Source of the DNA: Ganoderma boninense
Taxonomy: Eukaryota; Basidiomycota; Agaricomycetes; Polyporales; Polyporaceae
DNA: 64,000 bases
Assembly: GCA_002900995.3 (NCBI GenBank)
Contig: CM035307.1
Location: forward strand, 1,798,001-1,862,000
Direction: 5' to 3'
The translations under genes and the position numbers were made by a program. Below, in pieces: positions 45,658-57,144 of this stretch (within the stretch, counting starts at the first letter, position 1; each line of letters starts with the position of its first letter). Under the pieces are notes generated by a model. That model had not been told where the DNA came from and searched no databases. It was given only the letters and a program-made list of their open reading frames with translations.

Positions 45658-46389
45658 ATATTGGATTACGCTGGCTAGTGCTGTGGAAGGAATCCCGGTC
45701 TCTCTTGCATATCGTCGCGTCGAAATGCTATGTCGAACTGCTCCGATTTCTCGTGCCCTCCCGCCGTGCCCGCGTCATCCTCCTATATTCTAGCAGTGCT
45801 TACAATCAGTCCGTTGGCAGTAATGTCATTGTTTGAAGTGCAAGCTCTCCAGGTGTGTTGGTTCCGAATGACTCCTGCCTTGCGCGGGCGGCGGCATGAA
45901 CCGTTTGTCGTGTCATCCCAAGTTGTCTTCATTGGAGAATGAGGATAGTTTCATTCATTGCTCCTGGTATTCAGGCAGCTGGGAGAAGGGATTTGCTGGC
46001 AAAGCGTAGGAGGTGAGGTGCAAGTTGGATGAACGTTACACCTTCAAGAACGACTAGATGTAAGCATTACGAAGAACACAACATCGATGTTCTAGTCGCC
46101 ATTATCAGGCAGGGGGTGAAAGAGTGGTGCACGATTGTCGTTATGATGAGTTAGTACAGTCAGACATTCTCGATAACAAGTTGGATGTACATTCAATCGC
46201 TAGCCTGAGAGTCTGAGAGAAGGAGGGTCAAAGTACAGGCGACGATCGCTCTTCGTCGATGTAGTACAGTAGTACCTATGTACATAGTAACGAACAAACA
46301 TAAACAACAGACCAATGAAAGGCCAACGCCTTAAACAACATATGTAAGTGTGTGCGGCAGCCAGCTGGAAGTACTACAGATGCGTCTTG
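45658..46389. other. Intergenic region after the KAP120-like gene
   Basis: This 732-base stretch is the most A/T-rich part of the window and has no supportable gene. It includes an 8-base inverted repeat, cgactaga (46051-46058) and tctagtcg (46091-46098), with the 12-base palindrome aacatcgatgtt (46080-46091) beside the right arm. It may be a 3' UTR or terminator structure, or chance. Confidence 0.45.
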
Positions 46390-46976
46390 TCACATGCTGC
46401 CCTCCCAGGTCCCGCCGGAGATCATGCTCCTCGGCCACAGTTCAATGAGCTGGTCCCTCTCCCTCTGCAGCAGCTGAGAGACAGCGCTGAGCGCACGGAA
46501 GAGACGGCACATTTCCTCTTGGCCGACAGCGATTGCACGCTCGAGAGCGTGCACATCCTCCGGCCTTAGCGGCATGACCCCAAGTGGGACCAACTGGTGT
46601 GAGACCGATAATGTGAAACCCGATGTGGGGACCAGGAGGGAGAGCACATACCCAGTGCCTGGCATCTCCGCCGAGCTCGTCGAGAAGGCATGCGGCCTGG
46701 TATAAGTACCCTTGGGCTGCGACTGCATGTGCCTGGCGCAGGCTGTTCAGCGCGGTGGCAGGCACCTGTCACAAGAGTGTCCCAAGGGGTGAATCGATGA
46801 GGGAAGCTCAATAACCACCGCATTCAGCTCACTTGGTTATCCCTGCCCGCGATCATGGCCATGGCAGAGTCGCGGAGTTGTGATCGGGCGTTAAGCCACG
46901 CGTTGATGACAGCTTGCTCTTCTTCGGTGGCTGTACCCGCCATGATGGTGTCGACAGTGGTCTGAGCATGGCTCAT
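46390..46976 (-). CDS. Small helical protein of unknown function
   Basis: I do not recognise this family. Three exons joined by consensus GT-AG introns (near 46591-46652 and 46767-46833) give about 150 residues with all junctions in frame. The start at 46976 reads MSHAQTTVDTIMAGTATEEE. The protein is almost wholly alpha-helical in character and rich in Ala, Leu, Glu and Arg (AVINAWLNARSQLRDSAMAM; VHALERAIAVGQEEMCRLFR; AVSQLLQRERDQLIELWP), with heptad-like spacing that suggests a helical bundle or coiled coil. There is no signal peptide, membrane segment or catalytic motif. Clean splicing and even composition support a real gene. Confidence 0.55.
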
Positions 46977-48020
46977 GGTAATGAGGATAAGGTGGTACAG
47001 GAGGGTTCGGTGTGGAGTGGGGGGGCGGGAGGAAAAGTTCGTCAAGTGTGGTCTTATTTATGGCGGACTCGATGAGAGAGCATACCTTGCAAGTCTATTT
47101 GGCTTGCCAGGAGAGTCCGACACCTTGAAATGACATTGGTATGCCTCCTATTTTCTTGCCCACCACCACGCGACTTGGACGGAGGGTCCTCTCCCGCACT
47201 CCCACCTAAGGCGCTCTCTTCGCGAAGGGGTCGCGAAACATCCTCTCGAGGCTGTTTCAAGCTGATTGGTTAACGTGATTGTCCCAAACGGGGCCAGATA
47301 GACGATGTCGATGAGTCGTCGGTAGAGGTCTGTGGATGATGGACGACATAAGGGAAGAAGGGAACAAGTAAACCGAGTGCCAAGGCAGCAGCTGACCCAA
47401 GCAAGGTCGGGGATCGCCTGTTCGACGACGGGCGGGATCGGAGGCGCTGTCGGCTGCCGGACAGGCGAGAAACCCTTTTCGCAGCGGGACCGAGGCGCCT
47501 ATACAGCGGACGAGGCTCCGTGCCAAGGCGTACGACGCAAGTCGGGGATCGCGCGGCGGCGCTGGCCGAGGCTAGTATCTGCTGGGAGGGCCGCTTGCTG
47601 AACTGGGAGACAAAGAGGAAGCCCAAGACGTGGGATTTGTGCTCGCTTGAGCTCGGCGGGTTTTCAGGGTCTACGGCCCTCATGCATGGCTTCTCAGTTG
47701 ATCCCCCGCACCCTCTCCTCTTCACTCTTAATTTGCATCGTACTCGAACTCAGTCGAGAACATGGTTCATCGTCCTTGGAATGTGTCCGATGGCCCATCA
47801 TGGACATAGCTCTGAGGATTTCAACCCTGTGATGCTGTTGCCTCACGAAGAGATACGGCGAGCAGAGAATATCGCATTGACGGATGAACGACTTGGGTTG
47901 CGAACAAGACGTACCAAATTGCCCATGCGTTCACCCATCCAAATGGGCGTCTAACGAAAGGGAATAAGTACATGGACAGGCAGACAGGCATCCCACCCCC
48001 AATCCCGCTCTTCTGCAGGG
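46977..48020. other. Intergenic region between the unknown gene and POLD3
   Basis: About 1.04 kb. Opposed frames at 47270-47725 (minus) and 47520-47954 (plus) overlap, lack splice support and match no family I know. The left 100 bases, rich in C/T on the minus strand, probably hold the core promoter of the small unknown gene. Confidence 0.45.
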
Positions 48021-50187
48021 CTATTTTTTGGGCTTCCCAAAGAAGTCCTTCAAACTGCCCTGCGCGCTGGGTTTGGGCTTCGCGCCTGCGCTCTTCTTGA
48101 CGCTGTTCGAGCGTGCGACGGGCTTGAGCGGCTTGGGGGCGCTCTCCTGGGGCTCGGCATCGTCGTTGCCCTTCTTGGGCTTCGCCGCCGACGCCTTTTT
48201 CCCCTTCGCTGTTTCTTCGCCTCCTTCGCCTCTTCCGCCGCCGCCGCCGCCTCCTCGTCCACGGACTCGTACTCGAACACGTCCGTCGACTCTGGGGTGA
48301 GCGTAGCGCTCATCAGCACCCTTCATGCGGAGCAGTCGCGGAGAAGCGAAAACGTACGCATGTACCCCTTCGGGTCCGTCGTAACGACGGTGCGCTTGAC
48401 GAGCTTCTTCTTCAGCCCGTTGCGCCCTATAGGCACGGGCTCTTTCGCCGCCTTCTTCTTACGGGCCTGCGGCTTCTTTGGCTGCGGAATGTCCTCTTCT
48501 ATGTCCATGTCCTCGTCGTCCTCTCGCTCCGGTTCCGAGGGAGGCACGGGCTCTGGCTCAGACGCAGCCATCTCGACGTCCTCATCGCTCGGGATCGCGG
48601 GGGATGATGCGGGCTTTGGTCGGGGACGGCTCCGGGAGGCGTTCTCGACTTCGTCTGTGCAAGTCGGGATCGCGGCATGACGTGTTGATCAGCACGCGTG
48701 TTGCACGAAGGGCGAGGAGGAGGCTGAGGGCACGCACCGTCGTCCATGTCCATCATTGCCCGGAGGCTTCGCTCTTCTGCGGACTGGAGCGCGTCGGCGA
48801 TGGTGGACGCTCGGGACTTGCCCTTGCCCTTGGGCTTTGCGGCAGGAGCGTCATCCTCGTCCTCGTCGTCGGACACGACGCGATTCTTTCTGAGTCTGAT
48901 GTCGTTCGCTGGCGCAGGCTTGGATTTCTCCCCTTTCACCTTTGGCTTCTCCTCTTTCACCTCCAGTTTGTCTTCCGTGTCAGATGCTGGCGGGGGCGCA
49001 GCTTTGCGCTTGACGCCGCGCTGTCACATAAGGAGTTTGTACTCAGTGCAAATGGACATGGGTGTGAACGGTCCCACCTTGCCACTGTCCTTCGGCGACT
49101 CGCTTTCGGACTTGGTCGGCGTCATCTGCTTGTCCTTACGCAGCGGGGACTCTTCTTTCTTCACCTTTACGTCCTTGCCGTTCTTTTTCTCTGCTTCAGG
49201 CGCCTTCTTGGCTTTGCTCCAGTCAAGCTTGCCAGTCGCCTTGGGCTTGCGTGTATCTGACTTATCTTTCCCGCTTTCTGCTGGCTTCACATCCTCGCTC
49301 GGCGCCTTGAGCGTGGGTTTGCGAGATACGGGTTGCGGAGCCTTGGACGAGGACGCGATAGGAGGAAGTACTTTGCCAATCTACGTAGCAACGTCATGAT
49401 AGGTAGACTGTAGAACGCGGAGAGGATGCTTACGCGAACGTCTGGACTGACTATGCGACCAAGGGCAACAGAGGATACTGGCGCATCAAGCGCGTCCGCC
49501 TTGTGCACGCTGACAGATGGATCGCAAATGTGGCCCGCATCCTGAAAAATACCTGAGACAATGCGCACTAGGACATTCGTGAAGGAACGTACCTTGAGAG
49601 GTGATGGGCTCAGACAGTATATGTGGACAGAGAATATGCGCGCATACTTTGGACTTTGCATCTGAGAGGGGAAGAAGTGATGTGTTAGGGAACAATCTTG
49701 ACGAAGAGGAGTGTGACGTACCTTCAAGGTCGTTCTCGCCTACGAGGGTCATGGTGGTTATAGGCACGTCCTCCTGGTCTTCCTCCTCGTTCTCATCCTC
49801 AGCCAACTCTGAATCTACATCCATGCTGTCGTCTGTCATTTGTGACGAGCTGGCCAGTTTTACACGCGGTTGCGGCACGGGTTGGCCCGAGATGAGATAT
49901 GTGGCGAAGGAGCGGGTGTCGGGGGAGACGGAGTTATTGTGGAACGTGGCTAGCTCACTGCAGAATGAGTTTGGTCAGCACACAGTTTGAAGGGCGTCGA
50001 GTATGTGTCTCACTTCTTGGCCGCATTGACATGGATGCCAAATTGGCGACTGAGAGACCTGAACGTGACCTTGCATGGTTGGGTGGTCAGCGCAACTCGG
50101 ATGGAAGTTGAGAGGAAGGCTGGAACGACTCACGACGTTCTTGTCGATGTAGATCTGCTTCGTGAGATAGTCGTCGATAGTAGCCAT
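48021..50187 (-). CDS. POLD3: DNA polymerase delta subunit 3 (POLD3/Cdc27/Pol32-like)
   Basis: This subunit tethers polymerase delta to PCNA and supports break-induced and translesion synthesis. The start at 50187 gives MATIDDYLTKQIYIDKNVV and the N-terminal fold includes FGIHVNAAKNELATFH and SFATYLISGQPV, then IFSVHIYCLSPSPLKDAGHI. The remainder is a long, charged, Lys/Glu-rich disordered tail (KKEESPLRKDKQMTPTKSES) as in the family, ending with a PCNA-binding box, QGSLKDFFGKPKK, whose Q-x2-L-x2-FF is complete. At about 48212 the frame must change by one base in an A-run (coding AAGAAACAGCG) to reach this box. Without that correction the protein would end without a PIP box, so sequence error is likely. 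Confidence 0.88.
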
Positions 50188-50973
50188 GTTCTGGAGGACG
50201 TGTGGGGCGAGCAGAAAGAGCGGATGCAAGAAGGTGAAGGTGGTGGCCAAACTCGACGCGTCCTTGACGCGTAGGAGCGGCTGCGGCTGCGGCGGAGTCG
50301 CGAGAGGCGTGACCTCGGCTACGCGTCTGTGGCTATCGCACACCGCGACAAGAAGCGCTCGCCGAGTCTGTTCCCTCTCAGCACCATCCCACCACCATCC
50401 AATGCCCGACCGACCCATGCACTTTCAATCAGTCTTGAGCGTGCGCTCACCTAACATATGAATATTATTCCAGTCTGTACTGCCGGTGGATCGATCCTTC
50501 CCTGTCACAGCTATTCTATTTGCTCAGCCTGGCTCCACCGGCAGTTTCTGTGCTTGGGAGACTTCAACCTAGTTACTCAAGCATCGCTCACTTGACCAGT
50601 GGCGATAAAGCGTGTCCAATAGTCAGGGTGCCACTGCTCTTCAAGCTTGGGGGTTCTACCAGGGTTGTCGCCGCCCATGGCTTCTCTTCTTGATATAATG
50701 CTGCGAAGAACTCCTGTTGCTGCTTACTCAAATTTTTCCGATCTTCCTACCTTCCTACTCTCGGAAAACGCCTCCCCAGATTGGTTACAGCAGCAAGGTC
50801 GTGGCCACGGATGCCCTTCGAAGCCGGACTGTGAGTCGTCACCGAGTTCTCATGTAGACCCCTTGTGACGACAGCCTCTCAGGGGGGCTCCCGAGCCAAG
50901 TTTATATACCTTGGGGTCGGAGATAGAACCCTTCCTCCAGTCCTCTCGATAACGATTCCTATCGTCGTCTCCT
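50188..50973. other. Divergent region between POLD3 and the NRPS-like gene
   Basis: No gene is supported in these 786 bases. A short frame at 50647-50868 has no family resemblance. Both flanking promoters lie here. Confidence 0.5.
50903..50908 (+). promoter_or_regulatory. TATA box candidate of the NRPS-like gene
   Basis: TATATA lies about 66 bases before the ATG at 50974. A distinct TATA box suits an inducible gene, unlike the housekeeping neighbours. Function inferred from position. Confidence 0.45.
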
Positions 50974-53900
50974 ATGACTCCTTTACCCGCATTTCACTCT
51001 CCACGCGAGCTTGTCTGCTCAGGAAAACTAACTATACCTGAGCTATTCGAGTGGCACGCGAAGGAGAACCCACACTACCCATTCTACCACTTCCACGATG
51101 GCCAGACGCTCCACGAGATCACCTATGCTCAGGCCATCATAGGGATTCGCCGAGCCGCTCGGTATGTCAAGGCCCGCATCCCGACGTCGCAAATCGTTGG
51201 CGTCATCGCGAATGCAGGTAGAGGTTTGCTTGAATGCCCTCGTCGAGACACAGGAACTGATGTTATCGTATAGACACGGTCACCTATACCATCACCCAAC
51301 TGGGCATTCTCCGCGCAGGGTACACTATGTTTCTTATTTCTCCACGCAACGTCCCGGCCGCGGTAGCCGACATGTTTCGCAAGACTGGGTGCCGCCACCT
51401 GCTCTTGACATCGGATACCCCGATCCAATGTCTGGCATGGGCAACGCTGGAGGAAGTAGATGGGGTCACCTTGCACGAGATGCCGGCATTCGACACCCTT
51501 TTCCCCGTGGACGCTCCTGTGAAACCTGAGGTAGACAGCGTGGAAGACCTGCCCACGGCATTCGACAAGAATAGCTTGGCCATGATTTTGCACTCCTCTG
51601 GTAAACCTATTCAATTATTGCTCTGCATGAGAAGGCGTGACGTCCTCCACATCCGTAGGTTCCACGAATCATCCCAAGCCCATCAGTTGGACGCACAAGA
51701 GGATGACAAACTGGACCACTACGCCTTGTGCGTATCTGTTTTGCATGATGAAGTCGTCCCCTTTTGAGTTGGCATGTTCCAGGGTATGGAGACGTGGATT
51801 TTGGCGGAGCCTCCATCGCTGTGCATGGGACACCAATGTTTCCACGCTATTGGCGTCTTGATGTATTGCATGGCGGTAGGTTACCGTACAGCTCCACTCC
51901 CGATGCATTTGTTGATCCCACATAACCATAGGCGAACGACGGACTGCCACTCGGGGCGTTTCCTCCATCCTCTCCGCCGATGTTTCCTACGCCCGAGAAT
52001 GTCTTCGATGGCATTGTGAAGACGTCATCTAACTACGTCATGACCGCGCCTGCTATGGTCGAAGTACGTTTTGATCAGGTCAGAGCGATGAGAAGCCATC
52101 TAAGACGAAACTGTAGTTGTGGGCGCGAGATCCGATGAAGGTTCAGCACATGAAGACCATGAGAGGTATCGTGAGTCAGCTATTTTCCGATATGTATAGG
52201 TCCGACCGTGACCCGATGTTGTTCAGATCTTCGGAGGGGCCCCTCTCGACCAAGGAGTCGGAGATACTTTGGCATCGCATGGGATCGTATTGCACTCGCT
52301 CTACGGCAGGTGAGAGGACAAGAAGTGTTATGGCATGAGAGTATGCACTCACGCACTTCCTTCAGCACAGAAGTCGGCGCATTTGCCAAGTTCTTCCCTG
52401 GTCAGTTGGGCGTCAGTGCAGAACTTCCAGGAATGTCCTCACTCATACGTCCCACCTACAGCGAACAGCGGAATGGATTGGGCGTACTTCCAATTGAATC
52501 CATTGCTTGATCAGAGGGTGATTGATGCAGGAGAAGGCCGACTTGAGCTTATCGTCGTTGTGAGTTCTTAATATCGAGAGACCGAATCTCTGAGAACCAA
52601 GAGGATTTACTCATTTTTCTCAAGTCCGACCCGGAGATGCCCCTTCCAATCTTGAACACGAAATTCGAAGGGAAAGATGCATATGCCACGAACGATATTC
52701 TTGACGAGCACCCTGCTCGCCCTGGTTGGTACAAGTACTATGGACGTTTGGATGATCAGATTATCCTATCAAACGGGGAGAAGGTGAGCGAGAGAACGAC
52801 CATTGCGTGGGAGCGTAAGGACACCGTTAACCACCTATGCCCGCTTAGACAAACCCGGCACCTTTAGGTACGCGGTGCTGCTTACTAGGACCAGGTCTCA
52901 AGTAACATCCCGTATATAGAGACCATCATTGGCGAGGACCCGTATATCCAGGGTTGCGTCATATTTGGACAGGGCAAATTCCAGAATGGGATATTGGTCG
53001 AGCCGAAGCAAGAGTACAAGTTTGACCCGCAAGACGTCGAGCAGCTTGAAAAGTACAGGAGCAAGATCTGGTAGGTCTTGCCTCGCTATCCTTGCGTAGA
53101 GTTGTTGATAGCCATTCAGGAAGTCTATTGAACGCGCCAATGAGCTTGCGCCACAGCACTCACGGTTGTTCAAAGAGGTATGTTGTGAGTGGATAATCTG
53201 CTGCCAACTCGAGTCTCAAATCCCGTCGCAGATGATTATTGTCACTTCTCCTGAGAAGCCATTCTCTTACAATATCAAGGGCTATCCGCGTCGGTCATGG
53301 ATTCTCAAGGATTACCAAGAAGACATAAACACTCTATATGCGACGGTAGAAGAGAGTGCTCAAAGCGATGTTATCAGCCCTGCGGAATGGAACTCCAAGA
53401 ACACATCCGCGTTTTTACGGACTGTTGTCGAGAAGGTGCTCAGGAAGCCTATTCCTGATGACGCCGACTTCTTTAGGAGTGGTTGTGATAGGTATATGTG
53501 CCGTCCATTCGATTGGTCTTGATACTCACAGGCCCAACGAACGACAGTCTGCAAGCCACTTGGATCCGCAATACCGTCCTTCGTGCTCTGCGCGAACATT
53601 CTCCTGCTTTGGCCAAGCGACTTCACATGAACGTCGTCTACCAAGCACCCACGATCTCTTCATTGACTGAGGCAATACTCCGTGTCGTCCACAACGACAG
53701 CACTTCGTTGGCCGCCAGCTCTGCCGACGATCTCGTCAGTATCGCCGAGAAGTATTCTTCGGAACTCCCTCCACGGCCGACACAACTCCGGTCTCGTGAA
53801 GGCGAAAAGGATGTTGTTCTGATTACCGGAACCACCGGAGGATTCGGGTGCGACGTCCTGGAGCACTTGCTGCGCGATGAGCGTGTGGGCAAGGTGTATG

Positions 53901-55166
53901 CGTTCAACCGCCCGGGTTCGCAGGCGATGGAGAGGCAGCTCGCCCGCTTCCGCGAGCGGTCTCTGGACGAATCGCTTCTCCATACGCCGAAATTCCAAAT
54001 GGTTGAAGCAGCTCTGGACGTGCCAGGGTTTGGCATTGAACCGCAGTTGTTGTCGGAGGTGCGTTCACCTTTATGGTACGAGGCGATGGTTAAGGTGTAA
54101 GGGCGAATTGTAGATTCGAGCCTCAGTGACACATATTATGCACAACGGTGCGTTAACATATTGCACCCGATATATTGACGAGCTCTGATGGGCTTTTCGC
54201 AGCTTGGACTGTCAACTTTGCCCTCACACTTCCCTCTTTCGAACCTGACCTGAAAGCTGTCCGGAACCTCGTCGAGTTGTCCTGGAGTTCTCCGTACAGT
54301 CCTCCACCAAGTATACAATTCACAAGCTCTATCGGAATCTTCGAACGTCAGTACCTCGATCATCGTCTTCAATGACCTCCTCATTCGCTGTAGCTCACAT
54401 TCATATTGTGTTCATTAGACTGCACGCTCCCACCTCCCATTCCTGAAATTCCGCTCAACGCTTCCTCTGCACTCGGATCTGGATATTCTGAGTCCAAATG
54501 GATCGCAGAGCAGATCCTTCGCAACGTGGGTGAACAGGCAGGAATATCAAGCGTGGTCGTACGCCTTGGGCAGATCAGTGGCGACAGGACGGGGCACTGG
54601 AACGAGCGCGAGTGGTTCCCCGCCCTCGTCAAGTCGGCCGTCTTCACGCGCTGCTTGCCTGATGTAGAAGGGGTAAGCTGTCGTTTCATCCCATCCCAAG
54701 ACGCGTTTTACTGACGCATCTTCTGCAATATTTCACAGGAAGCCTCGTTCTTCCTCAGCTACCCTGCGGCACGGGCATTCGTCGAGATGCGCTCCTCGCC
54801 CGCACCGATCCTGCATCTCGTCCACCCACACCCCGTCTCTTGGCACGACCTCATCACGCCCATCGCTCAAGAGCTTGGAGTTCAGCTCGTTCCGTACGCG
54901 ACTTGGCTCACAGCACTCGAGAGAAGCGCGGAGGGCAGCGAGGGCGATGCGGCACGGGAGAACCCAGCGTTGCGTCTGCTGGACTTTTTCCGCTCCTTCG
55001 CCCAGGGGAATGAGAAGCCCCGCTGGGTCTCTGGCAATTGGCAACTAGTCAGGCAGTGGACGCGTCGGAAACACTTGCGAATATGCCGCAGCTTGGAGAG
55101 GCGGATGTTAGGCGGTGGGTTGCGGGGTGGCGCAAGTCCGGTTTCTTGAATGCGTCTCCGAACTGA
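50974..55166 (+). CDS. NRPS-like A-T-R enzyme (carboxylic acid reductase type)
   Basis: Such enzymes activate a carboxylic acid as AMP ester, load it on a carrier domain and reduce it to the aldehyde with NADPH. The adenylation domain carries ILRAGYTMFLISPRN, ILHSSGSTNHPKPISWTHKR, NYVMTAPAMVE, LYGSTEVG and GWYKYYGRLDDQIILSNGEK. The carrier domain has FFRSGCDSLQATWIRN, its attachment Ser rebuilt by splicing. The reductase domain shows VVLITGTTGGFGCDVLEHLL (NADP fold), ASVTHIMHNAWTVNFALTLP and the active-site GYSESKWIAEQIL (Y-x3-K). No condensation or thioesterase domain is present. Two frame changes lack introns: 51839-51841 (one T too many in ATGTTTCC) and 55035-55048. More than 15 introns. 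The substrate cannot be told; an aryl or fatty acid is possible. No tailoring genes adjoin it. Confidence 0.88.
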
Positions 55167-55274
55167 TAAGCCGTAACCTCCTGTAAATGACTGCTTTCTT
55201 GTGAGCTCGAATGTATTGATATAGCTGTACAAATATGCGTAGTCCATGTGAGGCAGACGACTGGACATCAAATG

Positions 55275-56876
55275 CTAGTCCGAGTCTTCATTCATGCCCG
55301 AGTACTCGCTGTAGCCAATACTCCCGACACTTCCGCTCGTGTCCGTGAAATTGTCCAAGCTCGACGTAAAGCTCGACCGGTCCTCGGCGTCGTCCATGTC
55401 GCTGTCGTCGTCTACCCCGCTCTCGTACTCCGGGCCCTCCGCCTCCGCCTCGAGTCTGTCTGCCGCAGCAACCGGTTCTGTACACCGCAAGCACTCCCAG
55501 AGCATGCCCTTAGGACCAGCGCCTGTCCGTTCGTCTGCGGCGCGCATCATGCGCTCGGTCAGGCAGTAATAGCAGTAGGTGTGTCCGCACGAGGTGATGT
55601 AAGCGGAATGGATCGGGAACTGCGGGATGTAGTCGGGATCCTCTGGGTCAGATGTATGGATGCCCGCAGTAGTGTACGGGGACACCGCGCTGAGTGACGT
55701 GAGCGCGTTGGCGGGATCGGAGAAGTTGAGATTTGTGGCAGCGTTGTCGGCACAGATGGCGCATTGGTCCGCGGGGAGTGTGTAGTACTTTCCCCGCATT
55801 CGCTTCCCAGACTGTGCATCTGACGACGGGGATGCTCCTGTGAGCGCGAGAAGAGGTGCTGGAAGGATGGAGGCGATGGTCATGCGGGAAGTCAAAGATG
55901 AGATTTGCCGTCGGAGAGCTCTGGTGTTGATGAGTGGAAGTAGGAATAACAAGAATTCCTGGACGAAGATGAGTCAAGAAAGGGCTATAAGAAGAGAGCT
56001 TTCGTTACCGTGAACGCGTGCCAGACCATCTGGCGATTCATAAACTCGTATGAAACCTCCCGCTGGAAGTGTCGGCGGGCGGATATTAGACGCAAGCCAA
56101 AAATCCGATCTGCTACCGTCCGGTACCTGATGGCTCAAGTCAGTAGCATGCGAGGGGCTGCATATTATTTGAACGTACCGCCCATTACCCAAGAACACGG
56201 TGAAATTGACTAGCGCGATGAGTCCGTGTAAGGATTCGAGGCGTACCAGCAGCTCCCATGCTCGACGCCGCCGATCGGATGATGGTGCGTCCGGCCACGC
56301 GTTGGACAATGCATGTGCACGTATTCTGTTGTGGAAATATGGGACGAATATTGTGAGGAAGCTGTGAAGCGCGAGCGTCGATCGAGGAAGCCCAGAGGCT
56401 GAGAAGGGGGCTTAACATTTATGTCGTCACCACACCAAGGGCTTGCACACCTGTGAGGATACGCGCCGTACTCCGCGGTGGGGCATACTTGAGTCCTTGC
56501 AATTTCGCTCCATAGCTTGCGCCGTGGTCCCAAACGGAAAGCTTGTAGAGAACCAGGTGGATAAAAAAGGTGAGCTCAGGATCGAACCTGGCTTTGAACG
56601 TCGACTAAAGGAAGGACATGAGTGCAAAGCATTTCTTTCGTTATGTACTGGTGCACACACATCCACCAAGTTGAAGGCCTTGGTCAAAGGCTCCTTGAGT
56701 AGTTGGACGAGCTCCGCATCGAGTAGTTCAGCGTCGACCTTGCCAACGCGGGTGACGCGGGGTGCGGGGGACGATGACGACGACACATCACCGCGTATTC
56801 GAGCAATGGAGTCTTGTGCATTGTTCCAGGCATCTTGCCATGAGCGAGTGGGGTCGTGAGGGTAGACGGCGGCCAT
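55275..56876 (-). CDS. PEX2: Peroxin PEX2, peroxisomal RING ubiquitin ligase
   Basis: Pex2 forms, with Pex10 and Pex12, the membrane retrotranslocation channel and E3 ligase that recycles the import receptor Pex5. The start at 56876 gives MAAVYPHDPTRSWQDAWNNA, then VGKVDAELLDAELVQLLKEP, FDPELTFFIHLVLYKLSVWD and HGASYGAKLQGLKY, the Pex2/10/12 amino-terminal domain. Membrane helices follow (SFLTIFVPYFHNRI; LHGLIALVNFTVFLGNGRYV; FTEFLLFLLPLINTRAL). The RING is CAIC at the start, about 50 residues of loop, then CGHTYCYYC and CLRC. An acidic Asp/Glu/Ser tail ends the protein. An upstream non-ATG extension of the frame exists but has no support. It converges on the NRPS-like gene (108 bases) and diverges from PheRS. 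Confidence 0.9.
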
Positions 56877-57144
56877 GGAGCAAGAGGGACATGGCGTTGG
56901 CGTGGACGCCGATGACGGAGGACTCGGACTGGACTCGGGCACTCGCACCCATTCACGTGCCAGACGCGATCGTCCATGGGCGCCTCGCAGAGATCTCTCG
57001 AGTCAAGCGCATCGAGATTGACTGATATTCGCGGGTGCGACGCCAGAAAAGAGTGTCTGGCTCTGTCTGCTCCACCGCCCTCAGCTCCCTCTCGGCATTA
57101 TTCCTCTGTACTACGCTCTCTGAACTTGCCGGGATCAGACTGCG
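56877..57144. promoter_or_regulatory. Shared promoter of PEX2 and PheRS alpha
   Basis: A 268-base stretch separates the two start codons. I see no TATA box. A C/T-rich run at about 57060-57120 precedes the PheRS ATG. Confidence 0.45.

Noticed and set aside
47270..47954. Opposed frames of 144-151 codons before POLD3
   Set aside because: They overlap on opposite strands, and neither has splice sites, a domain or a plausible start context.
56570..56610. Second T-loop-like string (GGTTCGATCC, minus strand)
   Set aside because: It lies inside the PEX2 coding exon (FDPELTFFIHLV) and the arms do not form a cloverleaf.
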